Below are positions 50,980 through 59,273 of a stretch of 64,000 nt of DNA, one piece after another (position 1 is the stretch's first letter; each line of letters begins with the position of its first letter). The notes beneath the pieces are model-generated. The model searched no databases. It saw nothing but the letters and a program-made list of their open reading frames with translations, and was not told the origin of the DNA. The stretch covers positions 62,001 through 126,000 of the forward strand of contig NZ_BJYM01000006.1 in NCBI RefSeq assembly GCF_007991515.1, in the 5' to 3' direction. Source of the DNA: Oceanobacillus sojae (GTDB lineage: Bacteria > Bacillota > Bacilli > Bacillales > Amphibacillaceae). Made by a program: the position numbers and the translations under genes.

Positions 50980-53862
50980 TTACAATGCTGAAGTATTATC
51001 TTGAACAGTACCTAAACGGCTTTTAAGTTTACGGTATTTTTTAAAGATAAGTACTTCCAGTAAAATTACTAGTCCAAGAACTATTACGTCAACAACAATT
51101 GCAATCACCTGCCAGATTGGCATTCCGGCATTTAAGGCTTCATCGCTGTAAGCGTAACTGTTTACAGTTGTATAAAGAATATTTTTAGAAGATGTTCTCA
51201 TATTCTTCACTACAGTCGGATTATCTGTATTCTTCATCATATTTGCTCCAACATCATACGTAGCCAGCGCAATGTCGCCGCCATTTGGAACCATAATATT
51301 GGAATCCATATATCCGTAACCAGAGAAATAGTCAGTTAGAACCATCCCGCGGAATCCCCACTCATCTCGTAATACAGTGTTCAAAAGAGATGAAGAAGCT
51401 CCAGCCCAAACTGGCCCAATATAGTTGAAGGATGACATAATCCCTTGTGCGCCGCCTTCTTTTACAGCAATTTCAAATGGTTTCAAGTAAATTTCACGAA
51501 TAGCTTGCTCATTTGACCATGTAGCCAGCATTTTATTTCTGTTCATTTCCTGATCATTCATTGCAAAGTGTTTGAGATAAGCATATACGCCATGATCTGC
51601 TGCACCTAAAACTGCCTGTGAAGCCATTTTTCCAGATAATACGCCATCCTCGGAATAATATTCAAAGTTACGGCCTGAAAATGCGGAACGGTGAATATTC
51701 ATCGCTGGAGCATACCACCCAGATACGCCCATTTCAACTGCCATTTCACCAATACTGTCACCGAATGCATGAGCTAGATCGACATTCCAGCTATTAGCCA
51801 TCATCACAGCACTAGGGAATCCAACTGATCCGACACCAGTAAAGTTATTATTAATAGAAGCTGGTCCATCTAAATCGATCGTTGCTACTTTTCCAACAGA
51901 TTTTATTGCAGGGGTTTGGTACCCTCCGTAAGCAATGAGATCGACCATATCATTTGTAGAAAGCTGATCCAGTAATGGCTCCCATGCCGGATCATCATAA
52001 TCCAGGCCACGCATTTCTACCAAATCTATACCATTGTTAGCATCTGTTGTAGGCATCTCATCCGATTCATCAAAGAATTCTGATGGATCAAAGTTTGTTT
52101 CGTTTCGGAACATACTCAGACTTTCTTCTGCCATTTCATAATTATCAGGGGCTGCAGTTGCTTCCTCATAATTTTCAAAACCATTCTCGCGGGAAAGATA
52201 GGTTATATCTCCTTCTGCAAAATCAAATTGGTTCATAGCCGGAATTTCATCTGTTGAGCGTTGATCATAAACAATAGTTTCATCCTGTGTAAATTCAGCC
52301 TCATCTAAAACAGTATGAGAGTCTGAACGAAGAGATAATGTATAGTCCCCTTCTTCAAAAACATAGGCAGCTTCATTTTCATAATCATAAGATGCCATAT
52401 CTTCTTTCGTAAAGGTAAGAGTAAGTGTTTCAGAAGCTCCCGGCTCCAGCACCTCAGTCTTCTCAAAAGCTACTAAATTGACTTCTGATTTTTCAATGCC
52501 GCCATCTGTATAAGGTGGTGTAAAGTATAACTCTACAACATCTTTTCCTTCAGTGTCACCGGTGTTCGTCACTGTAACATCTACCGTAATGCTCTCATCA
52601 TCTTCTATATTCCAATCGCTGATTTCCTGATCGAATGAAGTATAAGAAAGACCATATCCAAACGGATATAAGACATGTTCGTCATAATCTAATAATCCTT
52701 CTGCTGCTGCTGTTTCATAAAAGTGATAGCCTACATAAATATTTTCGACATAGTTTACAAAGGTAGGAACACCGCCAGCACCAGGGAAGTCGTTTTCTAC
52801 ACTGTATTCATCCATATTTGTGTATTCAAAGTCTCCAAAGTTATTGTGATCTGGAGTAGCTGTTAAATCACGGGCAAAAATATCAGCTGTTTTTCCTGAT
52901 GGATTTATTTCACCATTTAGAATTTCACCAAGTGCGTTAAACCCTGTTTGACCAGCTGCCGGCACCCAGAGAACACTTTTAATTTGATCGTATTCCTCTG
53001 CAAATTCCAGTTCAAAAGCATTCGAACCATTATAAACAAGTACTACATTGTCAAAGTTAGAGGTAACCAGATCAATCATTTGCTTTTCTGTTTCATGTAA
53101 ACCTAGATAATGGTTATCCTCACCAAAATCTTGGTAATCATCCGTGTTATCATTATATGTAACTTCAGATAAGTCAGTTGGAAGGTCAGCACCTTCTCCG
53201 CCTCCACGGCCGATTACAATAACTGCTGTGTCAGAGAATTTTTCTGCGTTTTCCATTAAATCATCAGAATACTCATTGACAGGTGGCTCCGGTAAACTCC
53301 AATCCTGTTCAAACATTCCAACAACCGGACGTTCATCGGCGTAGGATGTATAAAAATCGGAAAGCTCAGTATTTACTTCAAATCCTGCATTATCCAACCC
53401 TTCGATTAAACTAACCGTATGGTGTGAGTCTGATAAAGAGCCTGAGCCTGTTCCACCATAAATCGGGTTTGTAGAAGCCCATCCAAACACGTTCACTCGT
53501 GAATCGTTTTCAAGAGGAAGAAAATCTTCATCATTATCCAATAAGACAATTCCTTCTCTAGCAATATCTTCACCAAGCTGTTCTGCTGTTTCCGATGTTG
53601 CATCGCTGATGGTGCCTCTGCCGGAAGCAAGAGTAAGTATCGTATTCATTGGATAATATGCGATTAAATTAATTGCAATCATTAAAGCAACAAAAATAGC
53701 CATAATGGATTGCCTGCGAATCATAAATTTCTTTGGAATAGAGAATTTTTTGGCAATGATGATTGCAACAATCGCTAATAATAATACAATTCCAAAGAAA
53801 ATCAGATAAGGGAGCACAAGACTAACAATATTTTTGACGTCATCCCAGTTTATTTCGAGCAT
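50980..53862 (-). CDS. Membrane-anchored GH3 family glycosidase with reversed domain order
   Basis: A 960-residue GH3 enzyme. Two N-terminal membrane helices (about 10-32 and 48-70) and one near the C-terminus (about 920-945) anchor it. The GH3_C domain comes first (RVNVFGWASTNPIYGG near 123), then an FnIII-like domain (about 460-560), and the TIM barrel last. The barrel carries IDLDGPASINN near 668, KHFAMNDQEMNR near 769 and nucleophile Asp844 in GMVLTDYFSG. The domains are thus swapped relative to the 45445 enzyme, as in a minority of GH3 proteins. Probably cleaves glycans at the outer membrane surface. Its promoter region has LytTR-like repeats. Confidence 0.92.
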   Translation of the reverse strand: MLEINWDDVKNIVSLVLPYLIFFGIVLLLAIVAIIIAKKFSIPKKFMIRRQSIMAIFVALMIAINLIAYYPMNTILTLASGRGTISDATSETAEQLGEDIAREGIVLLDNDEDFLPLENDSRVNVFGWASTNPIYGGTGSGSLSDSHHTVSLIEGLDNAGFEVNTELSDFYTSYADERPVVGMFEQDWSLPEPPVNEYSDDLMENAEKFSDTAVIVIGRGGGEGADLPTDLSEVTYNDNTDDYQDFGEDNHYLGLHETEKQMIDLVTSNFDNVVLVYNGSNAFELEFAEEYDQIKSVLWVPAAGQTGFNALGEILNGEINPSGKTADIFARDLTATPDHNNFGDFEYTNMDEYSVENDFPGAGGVPTFVNYVENIYVGYHFYETAAAEGLLDYDEHVLYPFGYGLSYTSFDQEISDWNIEDDESITVDVTVTNTGDTEGKDVVELYFTPPYTDGGIEKSEVNLVAFEKTEVLEPGASETLTLTFTKEDMASYDYENEAAYVFEEGDYTLSLRSDSHTVLDEAEFTQDETIVYDQRSTDEIPAMNQFDFAEGDITYLSRENGFENYEEATAAPDNYEMAEESLSMFRNETNFDPSEFFDESDEMPTTDANNGIDLVEMRGLDYDDPAWEPLLDQLSTNDMVDLIAYGGYQTPAIKSVGKVATIDLDGPASINNNFTGVGSVGFPSAVMMANSWNVDLAHAFGDSIGEMAVEMGVSGWYAPAMNIHRSAFSGRNFEYYSEDGVLSGKMASQAVLGAADHGVYAYLKHFAMNDQEMNRNKMLATWSNEQAIREIYLKPFEIAVKEGGAQGIMSSFNYIGPVWAGASSSLLNTVLRDEWGFRGMVLTDYFSGYGYMDSNIMVPNGGDIALATYDVGANMMKNTDNPTVVKNMRTSSKNILYTTVNSYAYSDEALNAGMPIWQVIAIVVDVIVLGLVILLEVLIFKKYRKLKSRLGTVQDNTSAL

Positions 53863-53975
53863 CTTTTATTCCCTCCAATTCTAAATTAACGAAAATTTTG
53901 ACAAATAAAAACCTCGTATCATTTCACCATCCTTATTCATCCATTTCAATAAGCGTATTAAGCAATGAATAGATT

Positions 53976-53989
53976 ATAAAACGCTTTCT
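53976..53989 (-). promoter_or_regulatory. Candidate cre (CcpA) box in the GH3 leader
   Basis: On the minus strand AGAAAGCGTTTTAT, with the central AAAGCGTTT core. About 40 bp downstream of the predicted start of transcription, as for the cre-like box of the other GH3 operon. Confidence 0.4.
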
Positions 53990-54034
53990 TTTTGGGTTTT
54001 CTTTGTCACTAATTTCTATATTTTTTACAAAGTC

Positions 54035-54102
54035 ATCATATCACAGCATTCTGTCTTAAATTTATCGCTTTCATGAAATGTATGTTTTTCTTCATAAATG
54101 AC
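54035..54102 (-). promoter_or_regulatory. LytTR-like promoter of the reversed-order GH3 gene
   Basis: On the minus strand ACATTTCAT (54081-54073) differs from the LytTR consensus at one base, and a weaker box GTCATTTAT (54102-54094) is exactly 21 bp upstream; both are followed by GAA. Thirty-two bases downstream is the extended -10 TGATATGAT (54043-54035). Spacing and -10 are almost the same as in the 45164-45230 promoter. The remainder of the 53863-54310 gap holds the cre-like box and a hairpin. Confidence 0.5.
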
Positions 54103-54209
54103 ATTTTACTTTTTGATAGTAATGACTCTTTTAACATCACTTTTTAAGGTGATGTTTATGAACTTATTTACGCTGCAATAATCATCTGCTAATAAATAAA
54201 GCGTGTTTA

Positions 54210-54242
54210 AAGAGCCTTTCCGCGTTATGAAGGAAGGCTCTT
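54210..54242 (-). terminator. Hairpin downstream of the small membrane protein gene
   Basis: AAGAGCCTT / AAGGCTCTT stem. The T-rich side is on the plus strand, so use as a terminator for the minus-strand gene is uncertain. Confidence 0.45.
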
Positions 54243-54310
54243 AATTTTTAGTTGAGAATGTATTCTGTTTATAATTCTATAAATAAAAGAAAAATCGAAA
54301 TAACCATAAC

Positions 54311-54511
54311 TTACAGATTCTGCTGATTCATTGTTCCTACAAGTGAAATAATAGTAAAAATAACAGCAATGATAAGGACCTTTAACCAAAAGTTAGAAAT
54401 GGGCTTCTTCTTTATTGCGCGGTAGATAAGGCTCCAAATCCATGTAAATAATAAAGAAAGTAAAAATGCTCCGATTAGTCTGCCGAAAAGGTAAGCTATC
54501 ATGTTGGTCAT
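54311..54511 (-). CDS. Small two-helix membrane protein
   Basis: A 66-residue protein with two hydrophobic helices (about 9-29 and 43-60) separated by a basic loop IKKKPIS. GGGAGAAAACCACC precedes ATG 54511; an internal ATG three codons later is possible. No family recognised. It is flanked by the GH3 and SGNH-LysM genes on the same strand, each with its own signals, so it is probably monocistronic. Confidence 0.6.
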   Translation of the reverse strand: MTNMIAYLFGRLIGAFLLSLLFTWIWSLIYRAIKKKPISNFWLKVLIIAVIFTIISLVGTMNQQNL

Positions 54512-54712
54512 GGTGGTTTTCTCCCTTGTTTGTTATTTAGTTTTCATGCGGTGTTGATTTGAAAGGATGCGATTTAGTTTATAGAAGTATATTATCAGAT
54601 TTTATTAGAAGTATCTATAATGCATAGCAAGATATACTGGATAATGTGTCATCTGATTTAAGGTAAGAAGGGGAGATTCATAAGTTAAAAGTGGCTTCCT
54701 GAAATTATCCAA

Positions 54713-54765
54713 AAAAACTCAGGCTTTCGCATAAGGAAATGAGCGATATACCTAAGCTTTTTTGA
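54713..54765 (-). terminator. Terminator of the SGNH-LysM gene
   Basis: On the minus strand GCTTAGGTATATCGC pairs imperfectly with GCGAAAGCCTGAG and leads into T7. Confidence 0.65.
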
Positions 54766-54771
54766 TATTAT

Positions 54772-56130
54772 TTATTTGTGTTTAGAATCGTCTAATGTCG
54801 GTAATATAATTGTCTGGTCTGGAAAAATCAAATCTGGATTTTGAATCTGATTCCGATTCGCTTGATAAATAGCTTGAACTTCTTTCACTATTTGTGCATC
54901 AGTTTGTTCTCCGTGGTAATTTTCTTTAGCAATATTCCAGAGATTATCTCCAGGTGTTACTACATAGGAAGATTCTTTTGGCTTCCCGCGATTTTCCACT
55001 AACTTGGTGGTAACCTCTAAACCTCGGCCGGTATCAATACTGCTGTCTCCAAAAGTATAGACGGTGGTATATTCGGAAGGAATGGTACCATCAGCTATTG
55101 CTTTGGCAAAATCGCTGGTATTACCATTATAGACCTGCTCGAAAGTGCCCTCGTTATCATCTGTTGTGATGTCGGAGTTTAAAAGGTACGTAGCCAAGTG
55201 TTTTTGACTCCGGCTGGATAAATGATATTCATCGTAAGTATAGAAATCATCCGGTCCCCAGCCAGATGCTTCAGAATTATAATATTCGCTGTCTGTTGAG
55301 TAAGGAGCATAGCCGCCATAAATGTCTTCTGCTTCACTAGTAGGGAAGATGTCACTGTTATCTTCAGAAGCTAAGGCGTAACCATAAGCCGGAACCCAAT
55401 CGGAAACAAGGTAAAAGCCCATACTCTTATATCCGAATTTTTCAAAGCCCTGCTCATCAATATTCTCACGCAGCTGCTGGTTACGTCCGTAGATAACCTC
55501 TACATCGTCAGGCGTGTTATCAAGAGCGAGATACTCTTCTATTTTTTTGACGACTTGCTGGTTTCTGATATCACCGAAGTCTGTTAAATCCGTACGCTGA
55601 TCTACAAAACGATTTGGCAGCAGAATATACTTGGCACCGCCTTCTACAAGGTTTTGAACCATTTCAAGAGAATAATCACTGGCAAGCTCTGCTGCACGTT
55701 CCACTCCCAAATCTTCCACGGCATATGTATCATTTCCACCGATACTGATAATATAAAGAGCTTCGGGATCAGCTTCTCCGTTCGTATCTGCAAGGAATCT
55801 TATAGTCTGTTCTACTCCGCCCCAGCCTTTAATCCAGGAGGACCAGTTGGAATGTTCTTCTTTTGTATTTCCCATGTCGCCACTAAAAGCTCCGCCGACT
55901 GCATAATTTGTCAAATTATCATAATCACCGGCTAATTCTTTTGCGATATATTCAGCGAAGACTCTGCCGTTGGAATATCTCCCTTCCCAGTAGTGCTCTT
56001 TATCTGCTTTAATATACATTCCGTCAGCAGGATCAAACCCTTCTGCTGATTGCGCCTTCATCGTTCTCGGGTAAATAATCATACCGAACAGAAGTGTCAA
56101 CAGGAAGGTCAATAGAATCTTTTTCTTCAT
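54772..56130 (-). CDS. Secreted SGNH/GDSL hydrolase, circularly permuted, with C-terminal LysM domain
   Basis: A 452-residue exported protein. Signal peptide (1-28); GRYSNGRVFAEYIA (50-63), NYAVGGA block II (75-81), SIGGND block III (129-134), the catalytic DEYH block V (300-303); then TFGDSSIDTGRG (359-370), the block I that carries the nucleophilic Ser (363). In normal GDSL proteins block I is at the N-terminus directly before the GRxSNG segment, so the order here is circularly permuted. A LysM domain (about 388-445, YVVTPGDNLWNIAKENY) follows and should bind peptidoglycan. AAGGAGGAAAAGATA fixes ATG 56130. Probably a cell-wall esterase or lipase; substrate unknown. Confidence 0.85.
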   Translation of the reverse strand: MKKKILLTFLLTLLFGMIIYPRTMKAQSAEGFDPADGMYIKADKEHYWEGRYSNGRVFAEYIAKELAGDYDNLTNYAVGGAFSGDMGNTKEEHSNWSSWIKGWGGVEQTIRFLADTNGEADPEALYIISIGGNDTYAVEDLGVERAAELASDYSLEMVQNLVEGGAKYILLPNRFVDQRTDLTDFGDIRNQQVVKKIEEYLALDNTPDDVEVIYGRNQQLRENIDEQGFEKFGYKSMGFYLVSDWVPAYGYALASEDNSDIFPTSEAEDIYGGYAPYSTDSEYYNSEASGWGPDDFYTYDEYHLSSRSQKHLATYLLNSDITTDDNEGTFEQVYNGNTSDFAKAIADGTIPSEYTTVYTFGDSSIDTGRGLEVTTKLVENRGKPKESSYVVTPGDNLWNIAKENYHGEQTDAQIVKEVQAIYQANRNQIQNPDLIFPDQTIILPTLDDSKHK

Positions 56131-56253
56131 TATCTTTTCCTCCTTGTGTTTTCTAGGATGTTTGATTTTTGAAGCGTATGAAACCATCTTTATTTGATAT
56201 ATTCCGGCACGCTAAAGACCTATGTATTAATGTATCATACATCATGATAAATC

Positions 56254-56282
56254 CGTAACTGAGTATATTTTAGAGTAACTGA
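56254..56282 (-). promoter_or_regulatory. Possible LytTR repeats upstream of the SGNH-LysM gene
   Basis: On the minus strand TCAGTTACT (56282-56274) and TCAGTTACG (56262-56254), each 8 of 9 with the LytTR consensus, 20 bp apart. The -10 is not clear at the expected distance. The rest of the 56131-56654 gap shows only a terminator. Confidence 0.35.
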
Positions 56283-56573
56283 TCTATTACAAGCTAATTT
56301 AAGATAAACAGATATAAACTTTATACAGTAATAATTTTATAGATTTTATGGGAAATATCAGCAATTTTAAGTGAAATTACTTTTGCTGTTTGAATATTGG
56401 AAGAAAGTATTGATAAGTCACACAGACAAGTATAATTGATTTATTGCTAGATACAGCTGGAAAACCGAGTAAATTATTATTGAATGCTTTGCGAAGGTTC
56501 TTAAGTCATAGAAAAGAATAAATGTAGTTGTAACTTAAAGTGAAAAAAGAGAAATATTTATTTTCACAGTAAA

Positions 56574-56610
56574 TAAAAAAACCTTTCTGTTGACTGGTGT
56601 AACAGAAAGG
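56574..56610 (-). terminator. Terminator of the HAD phosphatase gene
   Basis: On the minus strand a 10-bp perfect stem CCTTTCTGTT / AACAGAAAGG followed by a T7 tract. Confidence 0.85.
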
Positions 56611-56654
56611 GGCTGCACCCTTATATTTAACCGCAAGGAAACGATAAAAGCGCC

Positions 56655-57401
56655 TTATATCTCAGCTGATAGAATATATTTTTTAATTGCTTTTCCAACC
56701 CCATCATGTTGATTGGTATCGGTGATATCATCAGCAGCTTGCTTTACAGCTGGTTGTCCATTTCCCATCGCTACTCCAATTCCGGCCGATTGAATCATTC
56801 TCACATCATTGAGACTGTCTCCCACTGCCATGACATTCTTCATCGTTATACCTAATTTTTCACAGACCAATTCAAGAGCGGCTGCTTTATTCACACCTGC
56901 TGGATTGACCTCAACGGTGACGGCTGTCCGATTGCTGACTTCTATGCCATCTATCGAATGAACTTTTGCTTCTATCTTATTTAAAATTTTTTCATCCTTA
57001 TGGGAGCAGCTGAATTTCAGCCATCTGTAGTCATTGTAGTTATTCGGTATGTCATTGTAAAAAGGTTCTTTTGAAGAAATGGTCCACGTATCCATTTTTA
57101 AGTCATGGGCATAGCGATATAAATCAGCCAGTGCTTCTGCCTTCAGCAGATATTCGGCAATAACTGTTGTATAATCGCTTTCGAAGATTTGTCCGCCATT
57201 ACATGTAATTAAATGAGAATTCAGCTGCAGATTTTGAACGTAAGTATAGCAGTGATGAAAGGGGCGTCCGGTACATAAGACAATAATGACACCTGCCTGA
57301 TGTGCTTTCATAATTTGTTTTTTTGTCCAGCTGGTAATCTCTTTTTTGTCATCTAATAACGTGCCATCCATATCCAGTGCAATCATTCTTATATCTGTCA
57401 T
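56655..57401 (-). CDS. Cof-type HAD-family sugar phosphatase
   Basis: A 248-residue Cof/YidA-type phosphatase: motif I IALDMDGTLLDDKK near 6-19, motif II VLCTGRP near 43, Lys in the late motif (GVNKAAALELV near 172), motif IV AVGDSLNDVRMIQSAG near 196. ATG 57401 follows GGGGGATGACGTT; the ATG 15 nt upstream contains that site. Dephosphorylates sugar phosphates or related cytosolic phosphates. Divergent from the PTS IICB-lyase operon, so a role with that pathway is possible. Confidence 0.9.
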   Translation of the reverse strand: MTDIRMIALDMDGTLLDDKKEITSWTKKQIMKAHQAGVIIVLCTGRPFHHCYTYVQNLQLNSHLITCNGGQIFESDYTTVIAEYLLKAEALADLYRYAHDLKMDTWTISSKEPFYNDIPNNYNDYRWLKFSCSHKDEKILNKIEAKVHSIDGIEVSNRTAVTVEVNPAGVNKAAALELVCEKLGITMKNVMAVGDSLNDVRMIQSAGIGVAMGNGQPAVKQAADDITDTNQHDGVGKAIKKYILSAEI

Positions 57402-57700
57402 AACGTCATCCCCCATATGTATTTACTATAGAATTTCCTTTTATGTTTTAGTCCTGCTCCGTCTGATAATATGTTCACTATATCATTGCATAATAAATAA
57501 ATCATTATCTGAAGGATCCTTTTTTATGACCTGGGTCATTTTCTATTACCTAAATAAGATAATAGGAAACGGGGGAGCTTCAACTATTTTTTCATATTGA
57601 TAGAATAGAAACAGATAATAATTCCAAGCATTCATGCCATCTTTTATTAGTTTTTAGCGGAAAATGAATTGGAATCATTGATACAAGGAGGTTTTAGAGG

Positions 57701-59251
57701 ATGAGTAAAAGAAAAATCGGTGACTCCATACAGCAATTCGGCAGAACGCTGCTTCTTCCAATTGGGGTATTGGCTCCTATCGGGATGCTTTTGGGGATCA
57801 GCGGCGCACTTACACAAGACTACATGGTGGACAAAGTTCCTTTCCTTGGAAATGATACCGTTAACACCATTTTAGTAAGTATAAAGACCATCAGTAATGT
57901 TGTTTTTGATAATATCCCGCTGCTATTTGCAATGGGTGTCGCCTACGGGATGGGGAAAAAGGATAAAGGGATTTCGGTCTTTGCCTCCGTGGCAGGGTAT
58001 CTGACCCTGATTGTTGCCATGAATGTATGGCTGACGGTCACGGGGACAATGGCAGATCCGGATGTAATGACCCAGCAGGGGCAAATTGAGATACTTGGTA
58101 TCCAAACAGTAAATATCAGTGCTGCCGGCGGGATTCTAACCGGTCTGATTGCAGCCTGGGCGACGGAACGATTTTATAACTTGGAGCTTCCGGCGGCGCT
58201 GGCGTTCTTTTCCGGGAAAAAATCAGTTCCAATCATCACAATTGGATTAATGGCTGCAGTTGGGATGTTACTTCCTTTCATCTGGACATATTTTGTAGGG
58301 CTGTTAACGAACCTGTCAGCTGTATTTTTAAGCGTTGCAGGTCCTTTTTTCACAGCTGCAGGAGAACGGTTATTCATTCCGTTTGGACTTCATCATGTCT
58401 GGAATGCATTGTTCCGATTCACAGAAGCCGGCGGGTCGTATGTTATCGAAGGTAAGACATATGTCGGTGTTGTTCCTGCTATTACAGAAATTCTGTTTAA
58501 TCAGGGACCGAACAGTGAGTATTGGTCTATGATGCCGAAGCTGTCCCGCTTTATGGCGCAGCAGCAGATGCTGGTTGTCCTGTTTTTATTCCCGGCAATT
58601 GCTTTTGCGATGTACAAGGCAGCTTATAAAGAAAATAAAACATACGTCAAATCTATGTTGGTTACCATGGTATTGACAGCTTTTCTTGGGAATGTAACAG
58701 AGCCGCTTGAATTTACTTTTGTTTTTCTAGCTCCGTTATTATATGTTGTATACGCCTGTATTGTCGGAATCGGCGCTGTGCTGCTGTCGCTGGCGGAAGT
58801 TTCAATAGGTTATATCAGGGGTACGATTTTTGACTTCACGATTTTTGGGCTGCTTTATGAAAACTCACGATGGATTTTCCTTGTTTTGATCGGATTGGGA
58901 TTAGCTGTCGTCACTTATTTTATTTTTTATTGGGCTATTATCCGGTTTGATATAAAAACACCGGGCAGGGAAAAGCTTCAAAATGTGGACAATACACTGC
59001 TGAAGGAAAAACGCTATGACGAGATAGCAGATAAAGTAGTGGAGGCATTGGGTGGAAAAGAAAATATTTTGAATGTAGACAACTGCATTACCAGACTCCG
59101 AATTGATTTAAAAGAGGTTAGAGATGTCAACAAAGACGTATTAAACAGTACCGGGTGTTCCGGGTTCTTTTTCCCGACAGCCAAGCATATTCATATCGTT
59201 TATGGGACACAGGTTGAATTTATAAAAAATGCAGTAGATGAGAAAGTATAG
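57701..59251 (+). CDS. PTS glucose/maltose-family EIICB
   Basis: A 516-residue fused permease of the alpha-glucoside (MalX/GlvC) type. IIC domain to about 430 (FGRTLLLPIGVLAPIGMLLG at the start, FGLHHVWNALFRFTE near 228, GNVTEPLEFTFVFLAP near 330) and a C-terminal EIIB domain with phospho-Cys462 in NVDNCITRLRIDL. There is no IIA domain, so a general EIIA-Glc must serve it. ACAAGGAGG precedes the ATG. It is coupled with a fumarase-superfamily lyase 22 bp downstream, an unusual partner that makes simple maltose uptake doubtful. Confidence 0.92.
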   Translation: MSKRKIGDSIQQFGRTLLLPIGVLAPIGMLLGISGALTQDYMVDKVPFLGNDTVNTILVSIKTISNVVFDNIPLLFAMGVAYGMGKKDKGISVFASVAGYLTLIVAMNVWLTVTGTMADPDVMTQQGQIEILGIQTVNISAAGGILTGLIAAWATERFYNLELPAALAFFSGKKSVPIITIGLMAAVGMLLPFIWTYFVGLLTNLSAVFLSVAGPFFTAAGERLFIPFGLHHVWNALFRFTEAGGSYVIEGKTYVGVVPAITEILFNQGPNSEYWSMMPKLSRFMAQQQMLVVLFLFPAIAFAMYKAAYKENKTYVKSMLVTMVLTAFLGNVTEPLEFTFVFLAPLLYVVYACIVGIGAVLLSLAEVSIGYIRGTIFDFTIFGLLYENSRWIFLVLIGLGLAVVTYFIFYWAIIRFDIKTPGREKLQNVDNTLLKEKRYDEIADKVVEALGGKENILNVDNCITRLRIDLKEVRDVNKDVLNSTGCSGFFFPTAKHIHIVYGTQVEFIKNAVDEKV

Positions 59252-59273
59252 ATATTTTTAAAGGAGTGACATC

